From an uncultured Arachnia sp. (GTDB lineage Bacteria; Actinomycetota; Actinomycetes; Propionibacteriales; Propionibacteriaceae), in NCBI GenBank assembly GCA_947493995.1, contig CANLTJ010000001.1, forward strand, positions 124,001-188,000: a DNA stretch of 64,000 nucleotides. The letters run 5' to 3'. Positions within the stretch are counted from its first letter, which is position 1. Each line of letters opens with the position of its first letter. The notes beneath the pieces are model-generated. The model did not search any database. It had not been told where the DNA came from and saw only the letters and a list, made by a program, of their open reading frames with translations. Of the stretch, positions 45,169-54,532 are shown piece after piece. The position numbers were made by a program, and so were the translations under genes.

Positions 45169-48030
45169 TTGCTTCACAAACGACCATTGGCGGTCCTGTC
45201 CGCCACAGCCCTGGCCCTGTCGGGCTTCGGGGCTCTGGCACTCACCACGACGGCGCAAGCCGCCCCCGCCTCGGACCTGATGTTCAGCGTCTACATCGAG
45301 GGCAGCGGCCAGAACAAGGCGCTCGAGGTGTACAACCCCACGACCGCCGCCGTTGACCTTGATGACTACACCATTCGTCTCTTCTCGAACGGCAACGCGT
45401 CGGCGAACAACACCCAGACCCTGCCCACGCAGCAGCTGGCAGCCGGCGAGTACTTCGTTTTGTACAACTCCCAGGCCAGCAATGAGCTGCAGGGACTCGG
45501 GGATCTTGCGTCTCCCGTCGTCAACTACAACGGGGACGATGCGCTGACACTCAGCAGGGGTTCCACGGTGCTCGACTCCATCGGTCAGGTCGGCGTTGAT
45601 CCTGGTTCCAGCTGGTCAGGTGGTGGTGTTTCCACGGCCAACCAGACGCTGACCAAGAAGGGCTGCACGGTCGACACCGACCCGTCGGATGCCTACGACC
45701 CCTCAGTTGACTTCACAGCATCCGCCACGATCGATGACTTCTCCACGCTCGGCACACTGGACTGCGACGGCGTCGAGCCCACTGATCCCCCCACCACCGA
45801 CCCGCCGCAACCGGGCGAGATCGTCGCCATTGGTGAGGTGCAGGGAGACGGTGATGCCAGCCCCATGGTCGGCGACACCGTGACCATTCAGGGTCACGTC
45901 GTCGGCTCCTTCCAGGGCCAGAACCAGTTCAATGGCTACTACGTCCAGGACGCGGGCGATGACAACGACGCCACGAGCGACGGCATCTTCGTCTACGCCC
46001 CCGGTCAGTCGGAGCTGGCTGACGGGACGCCCGTGCAGGTCACGGGCGAGGTCAGCGAGTTCTTCGGTCAGACACAGATCACCCAATCCAGCGTCGATGT
46101 GCAGACCGAAGCGGGCACTGCGCCTGCCGCCACAGAACTGACCGTTCCCGTGGACGATCCTGAACGCTACGAGGGGATGCTCGTCACCTTCCCCGATGAA
46201 CTGACCATCCTGGAGTACTTCCAGTACGGCCGCTACGGCGAGATCGTCCTCGGCCCAGAACGTCAGTTCACCCCCACCGCTGTCGTGGAGCCAGGCGATG
46301 ACGCCAGGGACCTGGCTGCGGAGAACGAGACGAACCGCCTGATTCTGGATGACGGACAGAGCAACCAGAACCCCTCCCCCGTCCGGCACCCCGATGGTGA
46401 CGATTTCACTCAGGACAACTACTTCCGCGGTGGCGACACGCTCACGGACCTGACCGGCATCATGAGCTACCGGAACAACGCCTACAAGCTGCAGCCCACC
46501 GTCGGTGCGCAGCACAACGTGGAGAATCCGCGTCCCGACGTGCCGGAGGTTGGTGGTGACTTCACCGTCGCATCCTTCAATGTGCTGAACTACTTCACGA
46601 CGTTCGGTGAGCGCGGTGCGGACAATGCGGAAGAGTTTGAACGTCAACAGCAGAAGATCGTCTCGGCGCTGGCTGAGATCGACGCCGACGTCTTCGGTCT
46701 CATCGAGATCGAGAACAATGGCACTGCCGTCGAGAACTTGGTTTCGGCACTGAACAGCAACATTGGTTCCGAGACGTACGAGGCGGTGAATACCGGCGTG
46801 GTTGGCAGCGATGCCATCGTCCAAGCGTTCATCTACAAGCCGGCCACCACCCAGCTCGCGGGCGACTGGGAGGCACTGGACTTCAACGACGAGAAGAACC
46901 GTCCCGTCCTGCTCCAGACATTCGAGCACATCGAATCCGGTGAGCTGGTCAACATCAGTGTCAATCACCTGAAGTCCAAGGGATCGGATTGCGACGAATT
47001 GGGCGATCCGGATCTGGGCGACGGCGCAGGCAACTGCAACCTGACCCGCACCGCAGCGGCCGAGGAGATGGCCACGTGGTTGGACGGTGACCCCACCGGA
47101 CAGGGCGCGGACCGCTCCCTCGTTCTCGGTGACCTCAACTCCTACGATCATGAGGATCCCATCGACGTGCTCGTGGACGCCGGCTACTCCGATCTGATGA
47201 AGGAGTATCAGGGCGAGTACGCCTACAGCTACGTCTTCGATGGCCAGTTGGGTTACCTCGACTACGCCATGGCCAATGACGCAGCGGGCGATGACGTGAC
47301 CGGTACCGCCGCCTGGCACATCAATGCCGACGAGGCGAGCGTGCTCGATTACAACCTGAACTTCAAGGGGCAGGAAGTTCAGGACCTGTGGGAGCCCACC
47401 CCGTTCCGCAGCTCCGACCACGATCCCGTGATCGTCGGAATGCAGCTGGATGGCGACCCCTCACCTGAACCGAGCGTCACGCCGACGGTAACGGTGACCG
47501 TGACCGCAGAGCCCACATCAACACCCACCGTCACGGAAACAGTCACCGCACAACCCACATCGACACCGACCGTCACCGTGACCGTCACGGCAGAGCCGAC
47601 GTCCACGGCGACCGCCACCACCCCACTTCCGGGTGACATCTACGAGACGCCGGGCTTCCACAATGTGAACGGGCGTAGGTGGATGACAACGTGCGAGCCG
47701 TATTCACAAACGGTGCGTTGCTTCACATACATCTGGAGTACGAAGGTTCACGCCGTTGACGGCCGGTTCGTCCAGGTCAATGGCTGGCACTTCAACAACC
47801 TGACCTATGTGGCTGCTCCCCGCAGCCTCTGGGAGGGCAACAGGTTGGCCTACACCAACAGCTGGACGGCGGCGGATGGCCGGAGATGGCGCACCGAGTG
47901 CGACACAGCCCAAACCGGGCGCAACGGTTGCCGAAGCTACGCCGAGGCAACCGTGGTCGAGGCCACGGACTCCGGCTACAGGCAGGTCACCAAGTTCGTG
48001 TTCAACAACATCGTGCGCTTCAGCAGCTGA
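45169..48030 (+). CDS. Secreted ExeM/NucH-type extracellular nuclease
   Basis: A 953 aa secreted protein. The start is TTG 45169, preceded by AAGGTGGG; it gives a clean signal peptide (MLHKRPLAVLSATALALSGF, cleavage near AQA-AP). Order: lamin-tail domain (about 30-150), beta-rich OB-like region, endonuclease/exonuclease/phosphatase domain (about 465-757), a linker of three 14-residue PT/VT repeats (771-812), and a duplicated C-terminal module (825-953). The nuclease domain shows ASFNVLNYF, the metal Glu in GLIEIENN and the catalytic SDHDPV. Relatives degrade extracellular DNA, for nutrition or biofilm turnover. No sortase motif is present; the C-terminal module may bind the wall. Confidence 0.9.
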   Translation: MLHKRPLAVLSATALALSGFGALALTTTAQAAPASDLMFSVYIEGSGQNKALEVYNPTTAAVDLDDYTIRLFSNGNASANNTQTLPTQQLAAGEYFVLYNSQASNELQGLGDLASPVVNYNGDDALTLSRGSTVLDSIGQVGVDPGSSWSGGGVSTANQTLTKKGCTVDTDPSDAYDPSVDFTASATIDDFSTLGTLDCDGVEPTDPPTTDPPQPGEIVAIGEVQGDGDASPMVGDTVTIQGHVVGSFQGQNQFNGYYVQDAGDDNDATSDGIFVYAPGQSELADGTPVQVTGEVSEFFGQTQITQSSVDVQTEAGTAPAATELTVPVDDPERYEGMLVTFPDELTILEYFQYGRYGEIVLGPERQFTPTAVVEPGDDARDLAAENETNRLILDDGQSNQNPSPVRHPDGDDFTQDNYFRGGDTLTDLTGIMSYRNNAYKLQPTVGAQHNVENPRPDVPEVGGDFTVASFNVLNYFTTFGERGADNAEEFERQQQKIVSALAEIDADVFGLIEIENNGTAVENLVSALNSNIGSETYEAVNTGVVGSDAIVQAFIYKPATTQLAGDWEALDFNDEKNRPVLLQTFEHIESGELVNISVNHLKSKGSDCDELGDPDLGDGAGNCNLTRTAAAEEMATWLDGDPTGQGADRSLVLGDLNSYDHEDPIDVLVDAGYSDLMKEYQGEYAYSYVFDGQLGYLDYAMANDAAGDDVTGTAAWHINADEASVLDYNLNFKGQEVQDLWEPTPFRSSDHDPVIVGMQLDGDPSPEPSVTPTVTVTVTAEPTSTPTVTETVTAQPTSTPTVTVTVTAEPTSTATATTPLPGDIYETPGFHNVNGRRWMTTCEPYSQTVRCFTYIWSTKVHAVDGRFVQVNGWHFNNLTYVAAPRSLWEGNRLAYTNSWTAADGRRWRTECDTAQTGRNGCRSYAEATVVEATDSGYRQVTKFVFNNIVRFSS
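47479..47604 (+). repeat. Three tandem 42-base repeats encoding the nuclease linker
   Basis: Three in-frame 42-base units each encode a 14-residue TPTVT-VT-AEPTS-type segment, joining the nuclease domain to the C-terminal module. The DNA units diverge mainly at third positions, so the repeat is under protein-level rather than recent-duplication constraint. Such Thr/Pro linkers are common in secreted actinobacterial proteins. Confidence 0.8.
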
Positions 48031-48046
48031 CGCTGTAGCTCCGAGG

Positions 48047-48080
48047 GGGCGGGGGCCGACCATCGCGTCGGTCCCCGCCC
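48047..48080. terminator. Terminator between nuclease and BCCT genes
   Basis: GGGCGGGGGCCGAC (48047-48060) pairs over 14 positions, with one G-T, with GTCGGTCCCCGCCC (48067-48080) around a six-base loop. It lies just after the nuclease stop and can serve convergent transcription from both sides. Confidence 0.8.
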
Positions 48081-48087
48081 TTCGCGC

Positions 48088-48195
48088 TCATACGGCGACG
48101 GCAACGACACCGAGAGCTCCGCAGGACGCCACGTATCGGCCGCGACCGGAGATACCGCGTTCGGTGCCACCGACGTCGATATCCGGCTCGGCCAT
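48088..48195 (-). CDS. Possible small hydrophobic peptide, unknown
   Basis: A 35-codon frame, beginning MAEPDIDVGGTERG and ending in a short hydrophobic stretch (CGALGVVAVAV), lies after the BCCT gene on the same strand. There is no clear ribosome-binding site. A copy of the GTGTCCGGTC repeat lies just upstream at 48203-48220. It may be chance. Confidence 0.2.
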   Translation of the reverse strand: MAEPDIDVGGTERGISGRGRYVASCGALGVVAVAV

Positions 48196-48202
48196 CAGCG
48201 AC

Positions 48203-48220
48203 TGCGACGTGTCCGGTCGG
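48203..48220 (+). repeat. Dispersed copy of the GCGTGTCCGGTC repeat
   Basis: This 18-base stretch matches positions 4291-4308 in 17 of 18 bases. It lies in the short gap between the nuclease and BCCT genes, about 44 kb from the cluster near 4.2 kb, and suggests a repeat family dispersed between genes. Confidence 0.55.
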
Positions 48221-48257
48221 CGCTTCCAAACCAGGCTGGGCTCGCGAGCTCACCGTC

Positions 48258-49907
48258 CTAGGCGACGGCGACCTCATCGTTGTCCTCACGCAAGTCCTCA
48301 GCGAGTTCGCGCCGCAGCGCAGCCTTCTCCAGCCGCGCGGTGCGCCTGCTCTCGGAGTTCAGTGCACGCGCCGTGGACACACACATCACCACCATCACGA
48401 CACTCCACGGGGCCGCCACGAGAATCGCCAGGACCTGCAGCGCCCGAAGGCCGAGGGAATCACCGGCCGCCCACAGGACCACGGCTGCGATGGCTCCCTC
48501 GAGAATGGACCACATCACGCGTGACCACACGGGAGGCGTCGCGCTGCCACCGTGGGAGATCATGTCGATGACAAACGATCCGGAGTCCGAACTTGTCACG
48601 AAGAACACGATCACCAGGATCATGGCCACGCCGGCCAGCACGGCGGACCCGGGCAGCAACTCCAACATCTGGAACAGTGCAATGTTCTGATCCACCCCAC
48701 CCTCGGCGTCGATGAGCGAACCGCCACCGAACTGCTGTTCCCACAGTGCTGTGCCGCCCATGATGGAGAACCAGAGGAACGTCACCAGTGTGGGGACCAG
48801 CAACACACCGGCCACGAACTCCCGTACCGTTCGACCTCTGGAGATTCGGGCAATGAAGACCCCGACGAAGGGTGACCAGCTCATCCACCACCCCCAGTAG
48901 TAGGTGGTCCAACCACCCAGCCATGTCTCTCCCGAGGCACCGTGGAAGGGAAGGGTCTTGAAGCTGAGTCCGATGAAGTTCTGCAGGTAGGAACCGAGCG
49001 ACTGCACGAATTCCCGCAGCACGAACAACGTGGCCGGCCCAGCAATGAGGACGACGACGAGCAGGACGGCCGCTAGGCCCATGTTGAAGTTCGACAGCCA
49101 CTTGATGCCCTTGTCGAGCCCGGTGACGACAGAGAGGGTCGCCAGTGCGGTGACCCCTGCAATCAGGCCCACCTGAAGCGGTGTGGTGTCCTCGGCGATG
49201 CCCAGGAATTCCAGACCACCGGCAACCTGTGCGACGCCGAATCCCAGGGAGGTCGCAACACCGAAGATGGTTCCGACAATGGCGATGACGTCAACCACGT
49301 TGCCGAGCCAGCCATGCACCTTGTCCCCCAGCACCGGTTCCAGCGCCCAGCGGATGCTGACCGGCCGCCCACGGCGGTGGACAGCGTAGGCGATCGCCAG
49401 TCCGACGACCACGTAGATGGCCCAGGCGTGCAGACCCCAGTGCAGGAAAGTTCGGTTCATCGCCGCCTGGGCGATGGCTTCACCCGTGCCACCGGCGACG
49501 TCCGGCGGCGGCGACGCCATGTGGGACAGCGGCTCCGCCACGCCCCAGAAGACCAGACCGATTCCCATCCCGGCGGCGAAGAGCATGGCAAACCAGGTGC
49601 GCATCGAATAGGCGGGAGTGGCATCGTCCTTGCCGAGCACGACGTCGCCACGGCGGCCAATGGCAATCCAGACGCTGAACGCCACAAACGCGGTGGTGAG
49701 CAGGACGTAGTACCAGCCGAGCCCGTTGACCACGGCGGTGTTTCCGCTCTCCACGAACCGGGCAAACTGCTCTGGCATCGCTATGGCCAGCACCACGAAG
49801 AGCAGAATCAGACCGAGTGCCGGATAGAAGACGCCAGCCTTGGGTTTGATCCGGTAGCGCACCTCCGCTGCGTCCACGGATGAGGGAGGAGGGGAGTGCG
49901 TTGTCAC
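48258..49907 (-). CDS. BCCT family betaine/carnitine/choline transporter
   Basis: A 549 aa secondary transporter with about twelve membrane helices, importing quaternary ammonium osmolytes with Na+ or H+. The family signature GWTTYYWGWWMSWSPFVGVF near helix 8 is present, as is the glycine-rich substrate/ion stretch AAGMGIGLVFWGVAEP in helix 3. The charged C-terminal tail (ALRRELAEDLREDNDEVAVA) could act as an osmosensor as in BetP. Translation starts at GTG 49907 with GAAGGA six bases upstream; the much longer open frame to 50297 is unsupported. Confidence 0.92.
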   Translation of the reverse strand: MTTHSPPPSSVDAAEVRYRIKPKAGVFYPALGLILLFVVLAIAMPEQFARFVESGNTAVVNGLGWYYVLLTTAFVAFSVWIAIGRRGDVVLGKDDATPAYSMRTWFAMLFAAGMGIGLVFWGVAEPLSHMASPPPDVAGGTGEAIAQAAMNRTFLHWGLHAWAIYVVVGLAIAYAVHRRGRPVSIRWALEPVLGDKVHGWLGNVVDVIAIVGTIFGVATSLGFGVAQVAGGLEFLGIAEDTTPLQVGLIAGVTALATLSVVTGLDKGIKWLSNFNMGLAAVLLVVVLIAGPATLFVLREFVQSLGSYLQNFIGLSFKTLPFHGASGETWLGGWTTYYWGWWMSWSPFVGVFIARISRGRTVREFVAGVLLVPTLVTFLWFSIMGGTALWEQQFGGGSLIDAEGGVDQNIALFQMLELLPGSAVLAGVAMILVIVFFVTSSDSGSFVIDMISHGGSATPPVWSRVMWSILEGAIAAVVLWAAGDSLGLRALQVLAILVAAPWSVVMVVMCVSTARALNSESRRTARLEKAALRRELAEDLREDNDEVAVA

Positions 49908-50076
49908 TGGCGATCCTTCGCAGATGTGGAGAATGAGCAACGGCCAAGGTAGCGAGAGTGGCGGCAGTGTCCCAATCCGGTGCCGCCCCGACTCCGTGGA
50001 GGCCAGCATTCCCATTAGGGTGAGCACCGTCGTCGATTTCCGAGACGGCCAGCGACGGGCATGAGGGAGGACATTG
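49908..50076. promoter_or_regulatory. Divergent control region for two transporter genes
   Basis: A 169-base gap between the BCCT and SBF-like genes, which are divergently transcribed. It must hold both promoters; I cannot assign -35/-10 boxes with confidence. GAGGGAGG near 50064-50071 is the ribosome-binding site for the plus-strand gene. Confidence 0.35.
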
Positions 50077-51039
50077 GTGCGGCTGCCGAGATTCGACACC
50101 TTCCTCCTGCTGATCCTCGGTTCAGCCGCCCTGGCCTTCGTGGTGCCCGCGACCGGCCGCGCGGCCGAGGTTCTCGATGCCCTCACCGTCGTCGCCATCT
50201 TCGGTCTCTTCTTCGGATACGGCGCGCGCCTTCCGCTGGCCGAGGCCTGGGCGGGCCTGCGAAACTGGCGCCTCCACGTGGTGATCCTGGCCATCACCTT
50301 CGCGCTGTTCCCACTTGTGGCAGTGGGAGTCCGCTTCCTTCCCGACGGTGTGCTCGGCCCCTCACTGGCGCTTGGATTCGCCTATCTCTGTCTCGTGCCG
50401 TCCACCGTGCAGTCCTCGATCACGTTCACGTCGCTGGCCGGCGGCAACGTGCCGGGTGCCATGGTCTCGGCCACCACGTCCAACCTGTTGGGGGTCGTGT
50501 TGACCCCCCTGCTGGCCGTTGCGTTGCTGCCCTCCAGCGGGGAGTGTGCCATCACACTGGATTCCTTCGTCGCTGTGCTGCTGCAGCTTCTCCTGCCGTT
50601 CATCCTCGGGCAGCTGTCCCGACGGTGGACCGCCTCCTTCATGCTCCGGCACAGAGCCAGGCTCAAATACGTCGACCAGTTCGTAATCTGCCTCGTGGTC
50701 TACGGGGCGTTCTCGGACTTCTTCGCATCCGGTACCTGGCGCGACGTCGACGCCGGCGATCTGGTCACCCTCCTCCTGATGTGTCTGGCGCTCCTGGCCT
50801 TCATGCTCTGGTTCACGTGGTGGCTCGGCGGAAGGCTTCGCTTCTCGCGAGAGGACCGGATTGCGATCATGTTCTGCGGCACAAAGAAGTCACTGACCAC
50901 AGGGGTTCCCATGGCCAGCGTTCTTTTCGTCGGTCAGTCCGTGGGCCTGATCGTGCTCCCGCTGATGATCTTCCACCAGGCGCAGCTGATGGCGTGCAGC
51001 GTCATAGCCCAGCGGCTGGCAGCCCGGCCCGTCGACTAA
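50077..51039 (+). CDS. Bile acid:sodium symporter-like (SBF-like) membrane protein
   Basis: A 320 aa membrane protein of the SBF-like family (YfeH type), with about ten hydrophobic segments. The diagnostic blocks are CLVPSTVQSSITFTSLAGGNVPGAMVSATTSNL-like sequence in the middle and CGTKKSLTTGVPMASVLF near the end. GTG at 50077 is chosen over TTG 50074 because GGGAGG lies six bases from it. The substrate is unknown; related proteins move organic anions with sodium. Confidence 0.88.
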   Translation: MRLPRFDTFLLLILGSAALAFVVPATGRAAEVLDALTVVAIFGLFFGYGARLPLAEAWAGLRNWRLHVVILAITFALFPLVAVGVRFLPDGVLGPSLALGFAYLCLVPSTVQSSITFTSLAGGNVPGAMVSATTSNLLGVVLTPLLAVALLPSSGECAITLDSFVAVLLQLLLPFILGQLSRRWTASFMLRHRARLKYVDQFVICLVVYGAFSDFFASGTWRDVDAGDLVTLLLMCLALLAFMLWFTWWLGGRLRFSREDRIAIMFCGTKKSLTTGVPMASVLFVGQSVGLIVLPLMIFHQAQLMACSVIAQRLAARPVD

Positions 51040-51044
51040 TTGGC

Positions 51045-51074
51045 AGCTTTGGTGGCGTCCTCGACACCAAAGCT
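51045..51074. terminator. Bidirectional terminator
   Basis: A perfect 10-base stem, AGCTTTGGTG (51045-51054) with CACCAAAGCT (51065-51074), lies between the convergent SBF-like and SPFH genes, whose stops are only 40 bases apart. Confidence 0.8.
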
Positions 51075-51079
51075 ACCGA

Positions 51080-52327
51080 CTAGCTGTCGGGCGCGGTTTC
51101 GGTCTGCTCGGGACTCAGCGCTTCAGGCTTTGCGTCCTTCGCGTCGGCCCGTTCCGTCGATGTCGGGCTCGTTGACGTTTGCTCGATGGCCGGTGACGCC
51201 CCGCCACCGAACTGCGCCGACAGTCCGCGCTTGCCGCTCCCTCGTTTGCCGATCCCCGGGTTGTCCAGAGCCTGCGCCTCGTCGATGGCCTTCTGGACGG
51301 TCGCCTGCGAGCGCTCACGGTCCCGTGCCGTCTGCTCCTCGATCTCGGCCTGCACGTCCACCTTCTCGGGCGCCGTGAAGTTTCCCCGGGCCTTGTCGGA
51401 GTAGTCGCGTTCCGCTTCCTCCGACCCTGCCCCAGAGCTGGCACCCGCGACTTGACCCAGCCCCTTGAGTGCATCGTTCAGCTCGCTGGGAATGATCCAC
51501 ATCTTGTTGGAGTCGCCCTGGGCGAGGTTGGGCAGCATCTGCATGTACTGGTACGCCAGCAGCGACTGGTCCGGCTGGCCAGCATGAATGGCGTTGAACA
51601 CCGTCGTGATCGCCTGGGCCTCACCCTCGGCGCGCAGCATCTGAGCCTGCCGGTCAGCCTGAGCGGAGAGGACAGCGGCTTCCCGAGCGCCCTGGGCGCG
51701 CAGGATGGCCGACTCACGGTCGCCACCGGCCGACAGGATCTGCGACTGCCGCTGGCCCTCGGCCAGGAGGATCGTGGCGCGCTTGTCACGTTCCGCCCGG
51801 GCGCCCTTCTCCATGGCGTCACGGATGGTTGCCGGTGGATCGATGGCGCGCAGCTCGACGCGGTTGACCTTGATGCCCCACTTGCCGGTGGCCTCGTCCA
51901 GCACCATGCGCAGCTTCTGGTTGATCTCGTCACGCGAGGTGAGTGCGGTCTCCAGGTCCATGCCGCCGATGATGTTGCGCAGGGTGGTCATGGTCAGCTG
52001 TTCGATGGCGCCGCGGTAGTCCTGGGCCTCGTAGGCGGCACGCACGGGGTCGACGATCTGGAAGTAGATCACGGAATCGATCGACACCATCAGGTTGTCC
52101 TCGGTGATCACACCCTGGGGAGGAAAGGGCACTACCTCCTCGCGGACGTCGAGATCGTGGACGATCTTGTCGAAGATGGGAATCACCAGGTGTGGGCCCG
52201 GCTCCAGCTTGCGACGGTACTTGCCCAGCCTCTCCACGATCGCGACGTGCTGCTGCCGGATGATCTTCAGCGTCATGGACAACAGCAGCACCACGACGAT
52301 CACGAGACCGATGAGCACGAATTCCAT
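51080..52327 (-). CDS. SPFH/band 7 (stomatin-like, QmcA-type) protein
   Basis: A 415 aa membrane-anchored protein. One N-terminal helix (FVLIGLVIVVVLLLSMTL) is followed by an SPFH domain (about 25-200; RQQHVAIVERLGKYRRKLEPG and GKWGIKVNRVELRAIDPP are typical). An Ala/Glu-rich coiled-coil region (190-260) comes next, then a disordered tail that is longer than in most relatives. Such proteins form oligomeric scaffolds in membrane microdomains. The partner NfeD gene lies 31 bases upstream, the standard stomatin-NfeD pairing. Confidence 0.92.
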   Translation of the reverse strand: MEFVLIGLVIVVVLLLSMTLKIIRQQHVAIVERLGKYRRKLEPGPHLVIPIFDKIVHDLDVREEVVPFPPQGVITEDNLMVSIDSVIYFQIVDPVRAAYEAQDYRGAIEQLTMTTLRNIIGGMDLETALTSRDEINQKLRMVLDEATGKWGIKVNRVELRAIDPPATIRDAMEKGARAERDKRATILLAEGQRQSQILSAGGDRESAILRAQGAREAAVLSAQADRQAQMLRAEGEAQAITTVFNAIHAGQPDQSLLAYQYMQMLPNLAQGDSNKMWIIPSELNDALKGLGQVAGASSGAGSEEAERDYSDKARGNFTAPEKVDVQAEIEEQTARDRERSQATVQKAIDEAQALDNPGIGKRGSGKRGLSAQFGGGASPAIEQTSTSPTSTERADAKDAKPEALSPEQTETAPDS

Positions 52328-52358
52328 GGTTTCCTCTCTCGAATCCTGGTTGAGTTGT

Positions 52359-52853
52359 TCAGTTGTCGCGCAGCTGGCGGGTGACGGGGTCGACGGGATA
52401 CACGATGAGTGTGATGCCGTCGATGCCGTAGACCTCGACGTCGTCGCCGGCGGTCAACGTCATGGACGGGTCGAAGGCCCGGGCGTCCCAGACCTGGCCC
52501 TGTACCTTCACCTCACCCGCGGAGGCGGTGACTTCCGAGGTGGTCACCCCGGAGGAGCCCACGAGCGACTCCAGCGAGGAACGGTATCCGGGGGCGTTGC
52601 GCACCTTGTTGAGAAGGGTGGGTCGCAGAATCAGCAGCGTGAGGACGGACACGACGACGGCCACCAACACCTGGAGCCACCAGAACCCGGGAAACACCAG
52701 CGCGGTCGCTCCGCCCGCCGCGGCGCCGGCTGCGAGCATCAGCAGGGTCAGGTCCAGGGTGAGCAACTCTGCCGCTGCGAGCCCGAGAGCCACGACTCCC
52801 CAGAAAGCCCAGGCGTTCGCGGCGAGCCAGGCGAGGAAGCCATCCTCACCCAT
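52359..52853 (-). CDS. NfeD family membrane protein
   Basis: A 164 aa short-form NfeD protein: three or four membrane helices (residues about 10-90) and a C-terminal OB-fold domain (GEVKVQGQVWDARAFDPSMTLTAGDDVEVYGIDGITLIV). It interacts with SPFH proteins and probably stabilises the scaffold. It overlaps the upstream ABC ATPase gene by 8 bases, so ATPase, NfeD and SPFH are likely one transcript. Confidence 0.9.
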   Translation of the reverse strand: MGEDGFLAWLAANAWAFWGVVALGLAAAELLTLDLTLLMLAAGAAAGGATALVFPGFWWLQVLVAVVVSVLTLLILRPTLLNKVRNAPGYRSSLESLVGSSGVTTSEVTASAGEVKVQGQVWDARAFDPSMTLTAGDDVEVYGIDGITLIVYPVDPVTRQLRDN

Positions 52854-53640
52854 GACGGCCTGCCGAACGGGCGCTCCATCTGCCGTGGTCCTGCATCACC
52901 TGCAGCGACATCCCGAAGGTGCGGCTGAGGTACTCATCCGTCAGAGCCTCTTCGATGGGACCGGCGGCCACGATCTCGGCGTCCGCCAGCAGGAGGCAGT
53001 GGGTGATGCCCTCCGGGATCTCCTCCACGTGGTGCGTCACGAGGACAGTGGCCGGCGCATAGGGATCGGTGAACAGCTCCGAGAGCGTGGTGAGCAACGC
53101 CTCACGGCCAGCGAGGTCGAGGCCGCTGGCAGGTTCGTCCAGCAACAACAACTCGGGATCGGTCATCAGCGCCCGTGCGATCTGGGCCCGCTTGCGCTCC
53201 CCCTCGCTCAGGGTGCCGAAGGTTCGCTCGGCGAGATGATCGATGCGCAGATCTGCCAGAAGGGCCCGCGCCTGGCCCAGATCCATCTCCTCGTACACCT
53301 CGTTCCACCGCCCCACGACGGCGTGGGCGGCCGAGACCACCACGTCGAGCACCTTCTCACCGTGTGGCAGGCGGTCCTCCAGCGCGGTGGAGGTCAGTCC
53401 GATGCGGGGGCGGAGTTCGAAGATGTCGACCGTGCCCACCACGTCCCCCAGCAGGCCGACGACACCGTCACTGGGATACATGTTGCCCGAGAGCACCTGC
53501 AACAGGGTTGTCTTGCCCGCACCGTTGGGGCCGATCACCACCCAGCGCTCGTCCTCACGGATGGTGAGGTTGATCTGATTGAGAAGGGTTGATCCCCCAC
53601 GCGAGATCGTCACACCCGCCAGTTCTGCCACCGCTGCCAT
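52846..53640 (-). CDS. ABC transporter ATP-binding protein
   Basis: A 264 aa single-cassette ATPase. Walker A is GPNGAGKTT, the signature is LSEGERKRAQIARAL, and Walker B is LLLLDEPASGLD with the H-loop in VTHHVEEIPEGI. The LSEGE form and the sequence EIPEGITHCLLL recall ModF/YlmA-like ATPases encoded without their own permease. No membrane partner is nearby other than NfeD, so its role is open. The start at 53640 is chosen over 53664. Confidence 0.87.
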   Translation of the reverse strand: MAAVAELAGVTISRGGSTLLNQINLTIREDERWVVIGPNGAGKTTLLQVLSGNMYPSDGVVGLLGDVVGTVDIFELRPRIGLTSTALEDRLPHGEKVLDVVVSAAHAVVGRWNEVYEEMDLGQARALLADLRIDHLAERTFGTLSEGERKRAQIARALMTDPELLLLDEPASGLDLAGREALLTTLSELFTDPYAPATVLVTHHVEEIPEGITHCLLLADAEIVAAGPIEEALTDEYLSRTFGMSLQVMQDHGRWSARSAGRHG

Positions 53641-53690
53641 GGCGCCAAACCTACCCGACATCAACCGTCACACGGGCAGTGGCCGGAGCC

Positions 53691-54464
53691 TCAGGCCCCC
53701 GTGGCGTGCAATCCGCCGTCCACGTGAATGATTTCGCCCGTGGTTGCCGGGAACCAGTCCGACATGAGCGCGACGACGGCGCGTGCCGTCGCGGTTCCGT
53801 CGCTGGCATCCCACCCCAGCGGTGCACGTTCAGCCCAGATATCGTTGAACGTGTTCGAGCCCGGGATGGCCTTCTTCGCGACTGAATCGATGGGGCCGGC
53901 CGCCACGATGTTGGAGCGGATGCGCTCGGGGCCCAGGTAGCGGGCCAGATAGCGGCTCGTGGATTCGAGCGCTGCCTTCGAGACCCCCATCCAGTCATAG
54001 CTGGGCCAGGAGACGCTGGCGTCGAATGTCAGTCCGACGACGCCGGCGCCACGGTTCAACAGTGGGTGCACCGCCATGGTGAGGCTCTTCAAGGAGTAGG
54101 CGGAGACGTGCAGCGACTGGGCCACGTCATCCCAGCCGGTCTCCAGGAACTTGCCGCCCAGAGCCGTCTCAGGGTTGGCGTAGGCAATGGAGTGGACCAC
54201 ACCGTCCAGACCCCCGGTGAAGTGCTCCTGCAGCACTCCCGGCAGGGCTTCAAGATGGGCAGGATCGGTGACGTCCAGCTCAATGACGGGCGGGGATGGC
54301 TCCATGCGCCCCGCGACCCGCTGCGCAAGCGACACCGCTCGTCCCATGGAGGACACCACCACGGTGGCACCCTCCTGCTGAGCGATGGCAGCCACCGAGT
54401 GCGCGATGGAGGTGTTCATGGTCAGACCGGTGACCAGGATGTTCTTGCCCTCAAGGATTCCCAT
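53691..54464 (-). CDS. fabI: Enoyl-ACP reductase (InhA/FabI type)
   Basis: NADH-dependent reduction of enoyl-ACP in fatty acid elongation, 257 aa. It has the InhA-like start MGILEGKNILVTGLTMNTSIA and the catalytic Y-x6-K in YDWMGVSKAALES, with VDGGLHATGA at the end. GGAG lies about nine bases before the ATG at 54464; upstream in-frame ATGs are less supported. With fabG 68 bases upstream it reproduces the mabA-inhA arrangement of mycobacteria. Confidence 0.93.
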   Translation of the reverse strand: MGILEGKNILVTGLTMNTSIAHSVAAIAQQEGATVVVSSMGRAVSLAQRVAGRMEPSPPVIELDVTDPAHLEALPGVLQEHFTGGLDGVVHSIAYANPETALGGKFLETGWDDVAQSLHVSAYSLKSLTMAVHPLLNRGAGVVGLTFDASVSWPSYDWMGVSKAALESTSRYLARYLGPERIRSNIVAAGPIDSVAKKAIPGSNTFNDIWAERAPLGWDASDGTATARAVVALMSDWFPATTGEIIHVDGGLHATGA

Positions 54465-54532
54465 GTGTTGCATCTCCAGTGCTGTTGTGACCAACGGGTT
54501 TGTGTGACGTGAGGTGGGGCGGGGCGCCCAAG

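Noticed and set aside
45703..47421. 572-codon minus-strand frame inside the nuclease gene
   Set aside because: Antisense shadow; the plus strand encodes a full signal peptide and known domains.
48258..50297. 679-residue form of the BCCT transporter
   Set aside because: The first 130 residues are basic non-membrane sequence across the promoter gap; a GTG with a ribosome-binding site at 49907 fits the family.
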